A stretch of DNA of 50,778 bases. Origin: a bacterium TMED88. GTDB taxonomy: Bacteria > Myxococcota_A > UBA9160 > UBA4427. Where the stretch lies: assembly GCA_002171515.1 (NCBI GenBank), contig NHEP01000110.1, positions 1 through 50,778 of the forward strand, read 5' to 3'. The stretch's first letter is position 1. Every line of letters begins with the position of its first letter. This document shows positions 26,300 through 34,024 of the stretch, in pieces. The translations under genes were made by a program, and so were the position numbers. Below the pieces are notes generated by a model, which worked only from the letters and a program-made list of their open reading frames with translations, did not search any database and had not been told where the DNA came from.

Positions 26300-27199
26300 T
26301 CATCGCCGCCACCCGAGAAGTGAAGCAAGCGAACCCAGCAAACCGAGTACTGCCCCAGAGGCAATCAATACGAGAAGCTCTCCTCCGTGAAAGAATCGGG
26401 GCTGGGCATTGCCCAGCAGGAACGTCAAGCCGTACTCCAATTGGGGCATTAGAAGCAGGTAGGCCAGCCACAGGATGACAGCTGACCAGACCCCACCCAA
26501 AATCCCCTGCAGCGTGCCTTCTATCAAGAAGGGTGTCCGAACAAAGGTTCGGCTGGCTCCGACCAGGGCCAAAATTTCAAGCTCATCCTCTCGCGCGTAG
26601 ATCCCCAGACGAATCGTGTTCGCCACGATGAGGAGCGTCGCAAGCGAGAGAATCGTCCCGATGGCAAGGCCGGACACGCGAACCAAGGAAGTGACGCGTG
26701 CGTAGCCATCGATCCATTCCCGACCGTCCGCAACTTGACCAATCCCCGGCAAACCATCTAAGGCGCCCGCTAGAATCCCCAACCCTTCGGGCGTTCGACT
26801 CAGATCCACCAACGTGATTTCAAGCGAGGCGGGAAGCGGATTCTCCTCAAGGCCTTCCAGCAGGGACGCGCCACCGGCCATCCGTCGGAAACGCTCCAAC
26901 GCCTCATCCCGACCCACCACCGCCACTTGCTCAACGCCCTCTACGGTCGCCACTCGTTCCGCGATCTGCAGGGCTGATTCGTCGTCAACGTCATTTTCCA
27001 GATAAGCGGTCACTGATAACTTCTGACTGAATCGCTCTTGAACACCCTCCATATTAACAATGGCCAGCGCAAAGGCGCCGACGAGAAAAAGTGCGATCCC
27101 GATTGTCGCAGCAGAAATTAGGGCCGTGCCCGATGCGCTTCGCAACCCAATTATGCCCGAGCGAAACAACGTCAGGATAATCACAACCACCCGATTCAT
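26300..27199 (-). CDS. ftsX: Cell division protein FtsX (ABC transporter-like permease)
   Basis: Inner-membrane partner of FtsE. The 299 residues show one N-terminal helix (ALISAATIGIALFLVGAFALAIV), an extracytoplasmic domain of about 120 residues (SVTAYLENDVDDESALQIAE, with a VEGVEQVAVVGRDEALERF unit), and three C-terminal helices, as in all FtsX. The extracytoplasmic loop is the site that recruits EnvC or other hydrolase activators. Its start overlaps the ftsE stop (ATGA), and the envC-like gene follows directly. Confidence 0.95.
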   Translation of the reverse strand: MNRVVVIILTLFRSGIIGLRSASGTALISAATIGIALFLVGAFALAIVNMEGVQERFSQKLSVTAYLENDVDDESALQIAERVATVEGVEQVAVVGRDEALERFRRMAGGASLLEGLEENPLPASLEITLVDLSRTPEGLGILAGALDGLPGIGQVADGREWIDGYARVTSLVRVSGLAIGTILSLATLLIVANTIRLGIYAREDELEILALVGASRTFVRTPFLIEGTLQGILGGVWSAVILWLAYLLLMPQLEYGLTFLLGNAQPRFFHGGELLVLIASGAVLGLLGSLASLLGWRR

Positions 27200-27873
27200 C
27201 CGATTCCTCCTGCGGCGGGCACATCCTCTACCAGTCGTCCGCCATCCAAACGAATCGTCCGACGTCGGTATCTTTCGACGAGGGAAATGTCGTGGGTCGC
27301 GACCAAAACAGTGGTTCCCCGAGTGGCCGCCGATAACATCAGCTCCATGATCTCAAGGCTGAGATCTGGATCGAGGTTTCCCGTCGGCTCGTCTGCCAAT
27401 AGAATTTCGGGCTCAGTCACCAATGCCCTGGCAATCGCGACCCTTTGCTGCTCCCCGCCCGAAAGGGCCACCGGCTCATGCTGGCGTCGGTGCTGAAGGC
27501 CCACCTGACGGAGCACATTGAACACTCGCGATCGCGCTTCCCGACGAGGCGTTCCCACAACATCTAAAGCAATTCGCACGTTATCCTCCACAGACCGTCG
27601 CGGAAGCAGCTTGAAGTCCTGAAACACGACCCCCACGCGTCGGCGAAGCGACGGAACCCCGGTGCCTCGGAGGCGAGCAATGTTACGACCGAGAACCAGG
27701 ATCTGACCGTCATCGGGCCTCTCGGCAGCAAAGAGCAACTCAAGCAAGGTGGTTTTCCCTGCACCGCTCTGACCCGTCAGAAAGACGAACTCGCCCTTGG
27801 ACAGCTCGAGGGAGACGTCTTCGATCGCCCGCTGCCCTGGGATATAGGACTTTGAGACGTGGTACATCCGCAC
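27196..27873 (-). CDS. ftsE: Cell division ATP-binding protein FtsE
   Basis: ABC ATPase that drives FtsX and so controls septal wall hydrolysis. Motifs are MYHVSKSYIPGQRAI, Walker A LTGQSGAGKTTLLELL, VVFQDFKLLPRRSVEDNV (typical FtsE Q-loop), signature LSGGEQQRVAIARAL, Walker B ILLADEPTGNLDPD and H-loop VLVATHDISLV. The frame stays open about 50 codons further upstream without family similarity. A GTG start just before MYHVSKSY gives 225 residues, the family's usual size; an ATG at 27921 is an alternative. No strong ribosome-binding site marks either. Confidence 0.94.
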   Translation of the reverse strand: MRMYHVSKSYIPGQRAIEDVSLELSKGEFVFLTGQSGAGKTTLLELLFAAERPDDGQILVLGRNIARLRGTGVPSLRRRVGVVFQDFKLLPRRSVEDNVRIALDVVGTPRREARSRVFNVLRQVGLQHRRQHEPVALSGGEQQRVAIARALVTEPEILLADEPTGNLDPDLSLEIMELMLSAATRGTTVLVATHDISLVERYRRRTIRLDGGRLVEDVPAAGGIG

Positions 27874-28180
27874 AGGACTTTCGTCCCGACGTTCAAAGAA
27901 ACCGGTCTTCCCCGCTGCCATCAATGCCCCAAACGCAGCGCCGCACCCGGCCAGCGCATTCAAGCGCCCAGTTCGGATGCAGACTCGACCGCGTGTCAAA
28001 GGGGGGGACGCCCGGTAAGGTAGCAATGCACACTCACCAATTCAGTGTCTCCTCCGGAAATCCCGGAGAAGCACAACCGGACAGAGCAAACGCCCCCTGA
28101 GCGTAGGCGACCCCAGTCCAGCGCCGCCCGGCCCACCCGGGGCCCATCCACCCCGTCCCACGAGCCGTAGAGGATGGCCC
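27874..28180. other. Region upstream of ftsE, no convincing gene
   Basis: About 307 bases between the small conserved gene and ftsE. On the minus strand it contains a possible -35 box TTGACA (27999-27994) without a good -10 partner, and a GC-rich 6-bp hairpin CTCCGG/CCGGAG (28052-28057 with 28063-28068). A 62-codon minus-strand frame starts with TTG at the end of the upstream gene (28184) and runs to 27996, but it is Gly/Arg/Val-rich and unrecognised, so I do not call it. The region probably holds the promoter of the ftsE operon. Confidence 0.4.
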
Positions 28181-28597
28181 TCAATCCTTCTTCGACTGAT
28201 TCTCCCAGTAGTCCAAGACCAATCCATCCAGCGATCTCTCGTCATGCTCGTCAGCTCGGTCTCGAGACGGACTGGAGAAAGGACCCGGTTCGCTGGCCGG
28301 ATCCACATCATCTAGATCCCCCATCTCGATTCCTTGAGCCTCGATCGCAACGTCATGCTCTCCGCGAATCAATTGCCTGAGCATGGCTTTGTGCTGAGCC
28401 TGCATCTGCCGGCGCGTTTGTTCGACCCAATCCTGCTTGCCCAGCTGATCCGAATAGTTGCTCCGACAAGAGGCGATGACATTTCCCTGATGGAACAGAT
28501 GCGTCACGATGACTGGGTTTTTGATACCACTGTCCTCCGTCTGCGCATGAAAAACCACACCGCGGTAACGACAGTTGGTATTAAATCCACCTTGCAT
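28181..28597 (-). CDS. Small conserved hypothetical protein
   Basis: A 138-residue soluble protein. It opens FNTNCRYRGVVFHAQTEDSG followed by IKNPVIVTHLFHQGNVIASC, then a helical AQHKAMLRQLIRGEHD, and ends in an acidic tail. I recall close patterns (VQTEDSG plus ITHxF plus QHKAM) in unannotated proteins of delta-lineage genomes, but no function is known to me. There is no signal peptide or membrane segment; the conserved opening looks like a small beta domain. GAAGGA lies 10 bases before the ATG. It is the most upstream member of the same-strand run leading into ftsE, 307 bases away, so a link to division is only positional. Confidence 0.8.
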   Translation of the reverse strand: MQGGFNTNCRYRGVVFHAQTEDSGIKNPVIVTHLFHQGNVIASCRSNYSDQLGKQDWVEQTRRQMQAQHKAMLRQLIRGEHDVAIEAQGIEMGDLDDVDPASEPGPFSSPSRDRADEHDERSLDGLVLDYWENQSKKD

Positions 28598-28896
28598 TGG
28601 ATTGACGTCCTTCCCCGATCAATCGTCACACGCTCTGGAGGGCACCCAACCGACGTCACTCGTCGTTGCGGCGATCGAACCAGCCTTTCTCACCGCCCAG
28701 GACCGGTATCGGTGGATCGCTTCTCGAGCTGAAGTAGCGCCCACTACGCGCGCAGCCTCGCCAAGCGCTGAACCGGGAACCCTATCGCGAAGCACAACGC
28801 ACCGATGGTGGGCCACTCTTTTGGGTTTGTTTCCGGCTACCCGAATCGACTTCAATCACCCCACAGGGGGATCGACTCACGATCCTCTGTGTGAAA
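28598..28896. other. Intergenic region downstream of the short-chain dehydrogenase
   Basis: About 299 bases lie between the stop of the minus-strand dehydrogenase and the start of the small conserved gene on the same strand. A 78-codon minus-strand frame (28619-28855, MKSIRVAGNKPKRVAHHRC...) is open but lacks a ribosome-binding site or a familiar pattern. The notable feature is a hairpin at the right end, listed separately. The promoter of the small conserved gene probably lies here. Confidence 0.35.
28862..28891 (-). terminator. Hairpin after the short-chain dehydrogenase gene
   Basis: CACAG-GG-GGATCG pairs with CGATCC-T-CTGTG around a 5-base loop, giving 11 base pairs with one small internal loop, starting 5 bases after the dehydrogenase stop. 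There is no run of U on the minus-strand transcript, so it is either a weak intrinsic terminator or a 3'-end stabilising stem. Confidence 0.45.
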
Positions 28897-29673
28897 TCAA
28901 TGAGGGGTCATGCCTCCGTCGACGGTGTGAATTGAACCCGTCACAAAGCGGGCCTCTTCGCCGACCAGGAAAGCCACCATCGAGGCCACCTCTTCCGGGC
29001 TTCCGTAACGACCCAACGGGATACTGCCGGCGATGCTGGTCCGGATCGCATCCGGCGCTTCTTCGGACATTCCCTTCTCGAGGGCACGCATCATCCGAGT
29101 CTCAATCGGCGAGGGGCAGACGGCATTCACGGTGACGCCATCCGCCGCAGCCGACAAAGCGGCTGATCGGGTCAGCCCCAAAACGGCGTGCTTGCTGGCG
29201 ATGTAGGGAGCAATGTTCGGATCGCCCACCAACCCCGCGACCGATGCCACGTTGACCACCGAGCCGCCTCCCCGTTCTCTCAGGATGGGCAAACACGTTT
29301 GGATGCCGAGAAAAACGCCCTTGACGTTTACCGCCATAACCCGATCAAACGCGTCCTCGGGTGAATTTTCGAAGGGCGCCACCACACCCTCAATCCCAGC
29401 GTTATTGACCAAAGCGTCCAGCCTTCCCCATCGATCTCGGATCGCCTCCACAACATCTTTCCAACCCGAAGTGCTCGTGACATCTTGCGCCAGCGTCATG
29501 CCGTCGCCCCCGGCCTCCCGTACTGCGCGCAGCGTTTCCTCGCAGGAGGCCTCGGGCAAGTCAGTCGCCAACACCGACCAGCCCGCGTGGGCCAGTCGCA
29601 CACTGACCGCCCGACCGATGCCACCCGCTGCCCCCGTCACGAGGGCCACTCTTTCGAAGCTGTCCGCCGTCAC
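28897..29673 (-). CDS. Short-chain dehydrogenase/reductase (SDR), 3-oxoacyl-reductase-like
   Basis: NAD(P)-dependent oxidoreductase of the classical SDR family (258 residues). Cofactor motif VTGAAGGIGRAVSVRLA, ATDLPEA (an aspartate after the second strand, favouring NAD), NNAGIEGVV, the catalytic serine region VVNVASVAGLVG, and YxxxK seen as YIASKHAVLGLTRSAA; the C-terminal FVTGSIHTVDGGMTPH is typical. The GTG start is chosen because GAGGAGGAGG lies a few bases upstream; the frame is open 52 codons further but that part does not resemble an SDR N-terminus. The gene is divergent from the sigma factor gene. The substrate is unknown. Confidence 0.92.
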   Translation of the reverse strand: MTADSFERVALVTGAAGGIGRAVSVRLAHAGWSVLATDLPEASCEETLRAVREAGGDGMTLAQDVTSTSGWKDVVEAIRDRWGRLDALVNNAGIEGVVAPFENSPEDAFDRVMAVNVKGVFLGIQTCLPILRERGGGSVVNVASVAGLVGDPNIAPYIASKHAVLGLTRSAALSAAADGVTVNAVCPSPIETRMMRALEKGMSEEAPDAIRTSIAGSIPLGRYGSPEEVASMVAFLVGEEARFVTGSIHTVDGGMTPH

Positions 29674-29829
29674 CCCATCCTCCTCCTCTTTGTCCCCGGG
29701 CTTTTCGTTGGCCCGGAAACCTACCAACTCCACCCAAGCGATCACGAATCCCCGCGGGTAATCACGAGCTGGGATGAAGCCCCGGAGGCGGAAATCCCTG
29801 CCTAGAACTTCCCGATAAAATATGGACAC

Positions 29830-29941
29830 GAACGTTTATTTAAGATTTTTTTTAATTTTTGTTCAGATTATTCGATTGATATATTGCAATTACTAGATTT
29901 TATCTGTACAAAACCTGTATCAAATCTAAAGGAGATCTGAC
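29830..29941 (+). promoter_or_regulatory. AT-rich promoter region of the sigma factor gene
   Basis: This stretch is dominated by A and T, in contrast to the GC-rich surroundings. Two overlapping sigma-70-like pairs fit with 17-base spacers: TTGATA (29876-29881) with TTTATC (29899-29904), and TTGCAA (29884-29889) with TACAAA (29907-29912). Upstream T/A runs could act as an UP element. An inverted repeat TAGATTT (29894-29900)/AAATCTA (29922-29928) straddles the downstream part, and CTGTAC/CTGTAT repeat 11 bases apart (29904, 29915), which could be operator half-sites. AAAGGAG then ends 7 bases before the ATG. Confidence 0.55.
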
Positions 29942-31390
29942 ATGCTTGATGCCGCAACGCCGATTCATGACAGTGACAACACCCTGATCCTTGAAGCGTC
30001 CCCCAGCCACCAAGAGGATTGGTCTGACCCGGCGCCCCAAGAGGGGCCGGCGGCGGTCAAAGACGACGCGAATTCAGCTGAAGCGCCTGACCCGACCGCG
30101 CAGAGGGACACCCTCCAGCTCTATCTCTCTTGGATCCGCGACATCCCGCTCCTCGACCGAGAAGAGGCGGCTGCCCTCTCCGCGAAAATTGATGAGACCG
30201 AGGTGGACTTCAGGGAGGCCCTGTACGCGACGCCCGCGGTCAGTCTCAAGGTCTTAGAAAATTGGCGCGCGAGACAAGCGGGCGGACGCACAACCGCTCT
30301 TTTGGCACATGGCTATCGGGGCAATGTCGGGCATGACTGGAGTGCTCACATCGATCGACACCTGGGCGCTCTCGAGAGTGTTTTCCGTAAGAGCAATACC
30401 TTGCCGGATGCCGACTCGGGCAAAACGCGCGCTCTCCGGCTGGATGCAAAGGCTCGAGAAGCCATTGCGAGGCACCTCCGTGAGGCTCACATTCTGTATG
30501 AGGAGCTTCTGCCGATTCACGCAGAATTGACAGATCTGGCGGACGACTACGAGAATCATCGTCGACGCAGAGAAGCTCAGACACTGGGCTTGGGTCGGGC
30601 GAGTGACCGGGCCTCACTGGCTCGCGCTGGCGAAGCGCTCGCAGCGAGGAACGACACGTGTGCCCGGTTTGCCCAACACAACCTTCGACTCGTGGTGAAC
30701 GTGGCGAAGCGCTTCAGGAACCTTGGACTGTCGTACATGGATCTGATTCAGGAAGGGAACAAGGGTCTGATGAGAGCAGTGGAGAAGTTCGACCACTCAA
30801 AGGGCTTCACATTCTCAACCTATGCGGTTTGGTGGATTGATCAAGCCATCATTCGCGGGGTCCAGAACCAGAGTCGGACCGTTCGGGTCCCTTCTCACAT
30901 CCATCAGGAGCAGAGACGCGTTCGGCAACTCGAAGAAACCCTCCGCCGACAGCTCGAAAGAGACCCCTCCCTGGAAGAGTTAGCCGCCGAGGCAGAAATC
31001 GACACCGAGGAAGTCGAAAGGGTTCTTTCAAGCCGAAGTCCGATTCAATCTCTCGATGAGCCAATCGGCGAGCGAGGTCAAAACTCCGTAAGCGATACGC
31101 TTATAGCCCCGTCTGGTCCAACGCCCTGTGCGGACGATGACCAGCGCCGCATCCGCCAGATCCTCTCTCAAGGCCTGCGAAGCTTGGAAGAGCGAGAACG
31201 AACGATCGTGCGATGGCGCTATGGCCTCGATGGAGAGCAGCCCCAGACCCTTCGGAGCATCGGAAAGGAATTGGGAATTTCGCGGGAGCGCGTCAGGCAA
31301 ATTGAGGTTCAGGCGTTGAGCAAACTGCGGAACCGGCAGGATGTTGAGGCTCTGTCCGAGGATGTTTACGATATGGCGGATGTGGCCTGA
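29942..31390 (+). CDS. RNA polymerase sigma factor, sigma-70 (RpoD/RpoS-like)
   Basis: Directs RNA polymerase to promoters. In order: an acidic leader of about 55 residues, region 1.2 ([20 protein letters not shown]), a long non-conserved region of about 150 residues (roughly 90-235), region 2 ([71 protein letters not shown]), region 3 (about 325-390) and region 4 with the helix-turn-helix [20 protein letters not shown]. Regions 2.4 and 4.2 are very close to RpoD, so -10/-35 recognition should be conventional. Region 1.1 is absent and dnaG is not adjacent, so it is more likely a group 2 alternative factor than the primary one. At 482 residues it is intermediate between RpoS and RpoD. Confidence 0.94.
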   Translation: MLDAATPIHDSDNTLILEASPSHQEDWSDPAPQEGPAAVKDDANSAEAPDPTAQRDTLQLYLSWIRDIPLLDREEAAALSAKIDETEVDFREALYATPAVSLKVLENWRARQAGGRTTALLAHGYRGNVGHDWSAHIDRHLGALESVFRKSNTLPDADSGKTRALRLDAKAREAIARHLREAHILYEELLPIHAELTDLADDYENHRRRREAQTLGLGRASDRASLARAGEALAARNDTCARFAQHNLRLVVNVAKRFRNLGLSYMDLIQEGNKGLMRAVEKFDHSKGFTFSTYAVWWIDQAIIRGVQNQSRTVRVPSHIHQEQRRVRQLEETLRRQLERDPSLEELAAEAEIDTEEVERVLSSRSPIQSLDEPIGERGQNSVSDTLIAPSGPTPCADDDQRRIRQILSQGLRSLEERERTIVRWRYGLDGEQPQTLRSIGKELGISRERVRQIEVQALSKLRNRQDVEALSEDVYDMADVA

Positions 31391-31420
31391 TTCGAACTGC
31401 ACCGCACCACCGCACAACCC

Positions 31421-31452
31421 GCGCCGATTCGACTGTATGGTCGAATCGGCGC
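31421..31452 (+). terminator. Perfect 13-bp hairpin after the sigma factor gene
   Basis: GCGCCGATTCGAC and GTCGAATCGGCGC are exact inverted copies separated by the 6-base loop TGTATG. The stem begins 30 bases after the sigma gene stop, the expected place for transcription termination or mRNA 3'-end protection. No T-tract follows (next bases TCTGCGTCGCGG), so it is not a textbook intrinsic terminator. Confidence 0.6.
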
Positions 31453-31618
31453 TCTGCGTCGCGGGAGGCGAATCTCGCGCCGAAAGCGAGTCCAAACCCC
31501 AAAGCCTTTGAGAAAAATGTAGGCTCTTCTTCTGTTCTTTCCGACCGGCGCAGCCTCTCGAAAGCGAGGATACGATTCAAACAGCTTGCCGGCGGAGGAA
31601 ATTTCAGGAGACCCCACA

Positions 31619-32428
31619 ATGACAACCGACTACGCGGCGCTCTATCCAAGCTTTCAATTCAGCCGACCCCAAGAACACATCCTGACAATCGAATTCGACG
31701 CGCCCGGTCTCAATAGCGTATCTCCCGAAGCACACCGTGAGATCGCTGAGGTGTGGCAAACGGTCGATCAAGACCCCAAGACCCGCGTCGTCGTGCTCCA
31801 GGGCAGAGGCAAAGCGTTTTCTTCGGGCGGTAGCTTTGATCTTCTTCAGGGGATTGTCGACAGCTACGCAACCCGAATGAGAGTATTGAGAGAAGCTCGA
31901 GATCTCGTCTGGAACGTGATCAACTGCTCAAAACCAATTGTTTCCGCGCTCCATGGCCCAGCCGTGGGCGCCGGCTTAGTCGCGGGTCTCCTCGCCGATG
32001 TCTCCGTTGTCGGCCGAACAGCCAAAATCATCGACGGACACACACGACTGGGCGTCGCCGCTGGAGACCATGCCGCGATCTGCTGGCCGCTGCTGTGCGG
32101 CATGGCCAAAGCCAAGTATTACCTGCTGACATGCGAAACGCTGACTGGAGAGGAGGCGGAGCGAATCGGGCTCGTTTCACTTTGCGTCGACGACGACGCA
32201 GTCCAAGCCCGAGCCCTTGAAGTCGCTGCCCAACTTGCCTCGATGGCTCAGCCGGCCCTTCGTCTAACAAAGCACACGCTCAACCATTGGTACCGCTCAG
32301 CGGGTCCTGCGTTCGATTCTTCCCTCGCCTATGAATTCCTGGGATTCGGAGGCCCTGACGCTGCAGAGGGGCTGGCCTCGCACCGAGAGAAGAGGCCCCC
32401 TGTGTGGCGCGACTCGGAAAACGACTAG
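31619..32428 (+). CDS. Enoyl-CoA hydratase/isomerase family protein
   Basis: Crotonase-fold acyl-CoA enzyme of 269 residues. The oxyanion-hole parts are visible: [15 protein letters not shown] and [19 protein letters not shown], followed by [20 protein letters not shown]. The canonical hydratase glutamate positions are not clearly present (GVAAGD in place of the usual PEVxLG run), so it may catalyse a different crotonase reaction such as isomerisation or hydrolysis. ATG has AGGAG 8 bases upstream. It is followed on the same strand by three further genes with small gaps, but those are hydrolase- and glyoxalase-like, so a common substrate is only a suggestion. Confidence 0.9.
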   Translation: MTTDYAALYPSFQFSRPQEHILTIEFDAPGLNSVSPEAHREIAEVWQTVDQDPKTRVVVLQGRGKAFSSGGSFDLLQGIVDSYATRMRVLREARDLVWNVINCSKPIVSALHGPAVGAGLVAGLLADVSVVGRTAKIIDGHTRLGVAAGDHAAICWPLLCGMAKAKYYLLTCETLTGEEAERIGLVSLCVDDDAVQARALEVAAQLASMAQPALRLTKHTLNHWYRSAGPAFDSSLAYEFLGFGGPDAAEGLASHREKRPPVWRDSEND

Positions 32429-32477
32429 CAGCATCGGAATCCGCACGATCTCTCTCAACAGACCAGGAGGGTGTTCG

Positions 32478-33554
32478 ATGTCCAGAGGCTCCAAGTCGCT
32501 CCTCATTGGAGCAGGCGTGATGCTCCCCACCCTTCTCGTCGCTCTCATTTTTTTCTTGCTGAAAACTCATCTCGACCTCACCCAGGAGCGCACTCCCCTT
32601 CCACGACCTGAATGGGTCGCCGAACGACTGGACGACAGTCAAGGTCAAGGCCCCGTCGCAGCCTATTGGGTCAATACCGCCTGGCAATCGACATCACTGC
32701 AGACTGTGATGGCCTCTGACTCAAGCAGACCTGACGACGAACCTTTCGTGATGGGTTTTCCCGCATTCATTCTAGAGTGGGCCGACGGCAGACTGCTCTT
32801 GATCGACGTCGGTATGGATGCAGTCGCCGCTCGCGCCTTTGGCGCTCCGCTTGAGGCATTGGGGCTAGCGGGGCCCATGAAGCCGGAGTTGTCCGTTGCA
32901 GAGTCGATGGGCTCCGAGCTTCAACGTATTGAAGGCGTGGTCTTTACACACTTGCACATCGACCACGTCGCAGGCTTGACATCGCTCTGCGAGCAGTTTA
33001 AAGGCACGGCGCCCGTCTTCATGTCAGATGCCCAGGCCCTGAGACCCAATTTTTTGACAAAAGAAGGAGCTGACATCGTGGCCAAAGCCTCGTGCCTTGA
33101 GGTCGACCGCTCAGTCACCGCGCCAATGACACCACTGCCCAACTTTCCGGGCGTCTGGATCGTCCCCGCGGCAGGACACACACCGGGAAGCCAGATCATC
33201 GTTGCGCGCATCGAATCGGGGGGAGGAACTCGCGATTTCCTTTTCGTCGGAGATATCGTAAATGCGGCTCAGGCCCTTGAACTCAACCAAGGGAAACCCA
33301 TTCTCTACCGAACCATTTTGGTCCCCGAAGATGAAGAACGCCAGAACTCACTGCGCCAATTTATCTCGACCTTACAGCATCAGCATGGCTTCCAAAGTAT
33401 TGCGTCTCATGATCAACTCGCGCTTGAAGCTTCCACGCTTCCCGAGTGGCCTGGTCGATCACCCCTCAAAGATCCTGCGATCGACGGCCGAATCAAAATC
33501 AAGAATACTCTGCACAATCCCGAAGCAATCCCAACGAAAGGCCTATGGCAATGA
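32478..33554 (+). CDS. Metallo-beta-lactamase-fold hydrolase, membrane-anchored
   Basis: A 358-residue metallohydrolase. One N-terminal hydrophobic helix (LLIGAGVMLPTLLVALIFFLL) anchors it or exports it. The metal site reads THLHIDHVAG (HxHxDH, about residues 157-163), with further ligands in AAGHTPGSQI and the aspartate of FLFVGD, so the fold is likely active as a di-metal hydrolase (lactonase, esterase or sulfatase-like). ATG has GGAGG 7 bases upstream. Its stop overlaps the next start by ATGA. This family is broad and MBL-fold does not imply beta-lactam resistance. Confidence 0.88.
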   Translation: MSRGSKSLLIGAGVMLPTLLVALIFFLLKTHLDLTQERTPLPRPEWVAERLDDSQGQGPVAAYWVNTAWQSTSLQTVMASDSSRPDDEPFVMGFPAFILEWADGRLLLIDVGMDAVAARAFGAPLEALGLAGPMKPELSVAESMGSELQRIEGVVFTHLHIDHVAGLTSLCEQFKGTAPVFMSDAQALRPNFLTKEGADIVAKASCLEVDRSVTAPMTPLPNFPGVWIVPAAGHTPGSQIIVARIESGGGTRDFLFVGDIVNAAQALELNQGKPILYRTILVPEDEERQNSLRQFISTLQHQHGFQSIASHDQLALEASTLPEWPGRSPLKDPAIDGRIKIKNTLHNPEAIPTKGLWQ

Positions 33555-33922
33555 TCGGATACGTCACAATTGGAACGACAGATATGGAAAGAGCAAAACA
33601 ATTTTGGTCGTCACTCCTTGAACCCCTTGGTGGCCGCATCATCATGGATATTGGACGAATTGCCTTCATCGGCCAAGGCATGGACCAGCCCCCGATGCTG
33701 GCCGTCTGCATTCCCTATGACGAAAAAGAGCCCCATTCTGGAAATGGCAACATGCTGGCCTTTCCCGCCGGCTCCAAGGAGAACGTCGACTCCATGCACG
33801 CTCGAGCACTCGAACTCGGCGCCCAAGATGAAGGGGCTCCAGGCGAGCGGATGCCCGGTTTTTATGGCGGATATTTCCGAGATCACGACGGAAACAAGGC
33901 GGTCTTCTACCAAATGGGTTGA
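33551..33922 (+). CDS. VOC (glyoxalase/dioxygenase superfamily) protein
   Basis: A 123-residue single-module vicinal-oxygen-chelate protein: IGYVTIGTTDMERAKQFWSS and LLEPLGG at the start, MLAFPAGSKENVDSMHARAL in the middle and FYGGYFRDHDGNKAVFYQ at the end, as in glyoxalase-like hydrolases. Metal ligands cannot be fixed by eye. The ATG overlapping the upstream stop (ATGA) has AAAGG 9 bases upstream; an ATG two codons earlier is also possible. Confidence 0.88.
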   Translation: MIGYVTIGTTDMERAKQFWSSLLEPLGGRIIMDIGRIAFIGQGMDQPPMLAVCIPYDEKEPHSGNGNMLAFPAGSKENVDSMHARALELGAQDEGAPGERMPGFYGGYFRDHDGNKAVFYQMG

Positions 33923-34024
33923 AGGGAACAAGAGCTCAATCCATTCGCCTTCAATTTGCATGGCCTCTCAAAAACTCTTTCGGCACAGTCATAGGCGTCG
34001 ATGCAATTAGAACAACAAGAGTGG

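Noticed and set aside
28575-29135. 186-codon plus-strand frame between the small conserved gene and the dehydrogenase
   Set aside because: It overlaps the end of the dehydrogenase and has low-complexity Ser/Arg/Thr-rich composition without a start signal.
32478-33554. Beta-lactamase
   Set aside because: The HxHxDH fold is shared by a very broad hydrolase superfamily; length, anchor and context do not match a lactam-hydrolysing enzyme.
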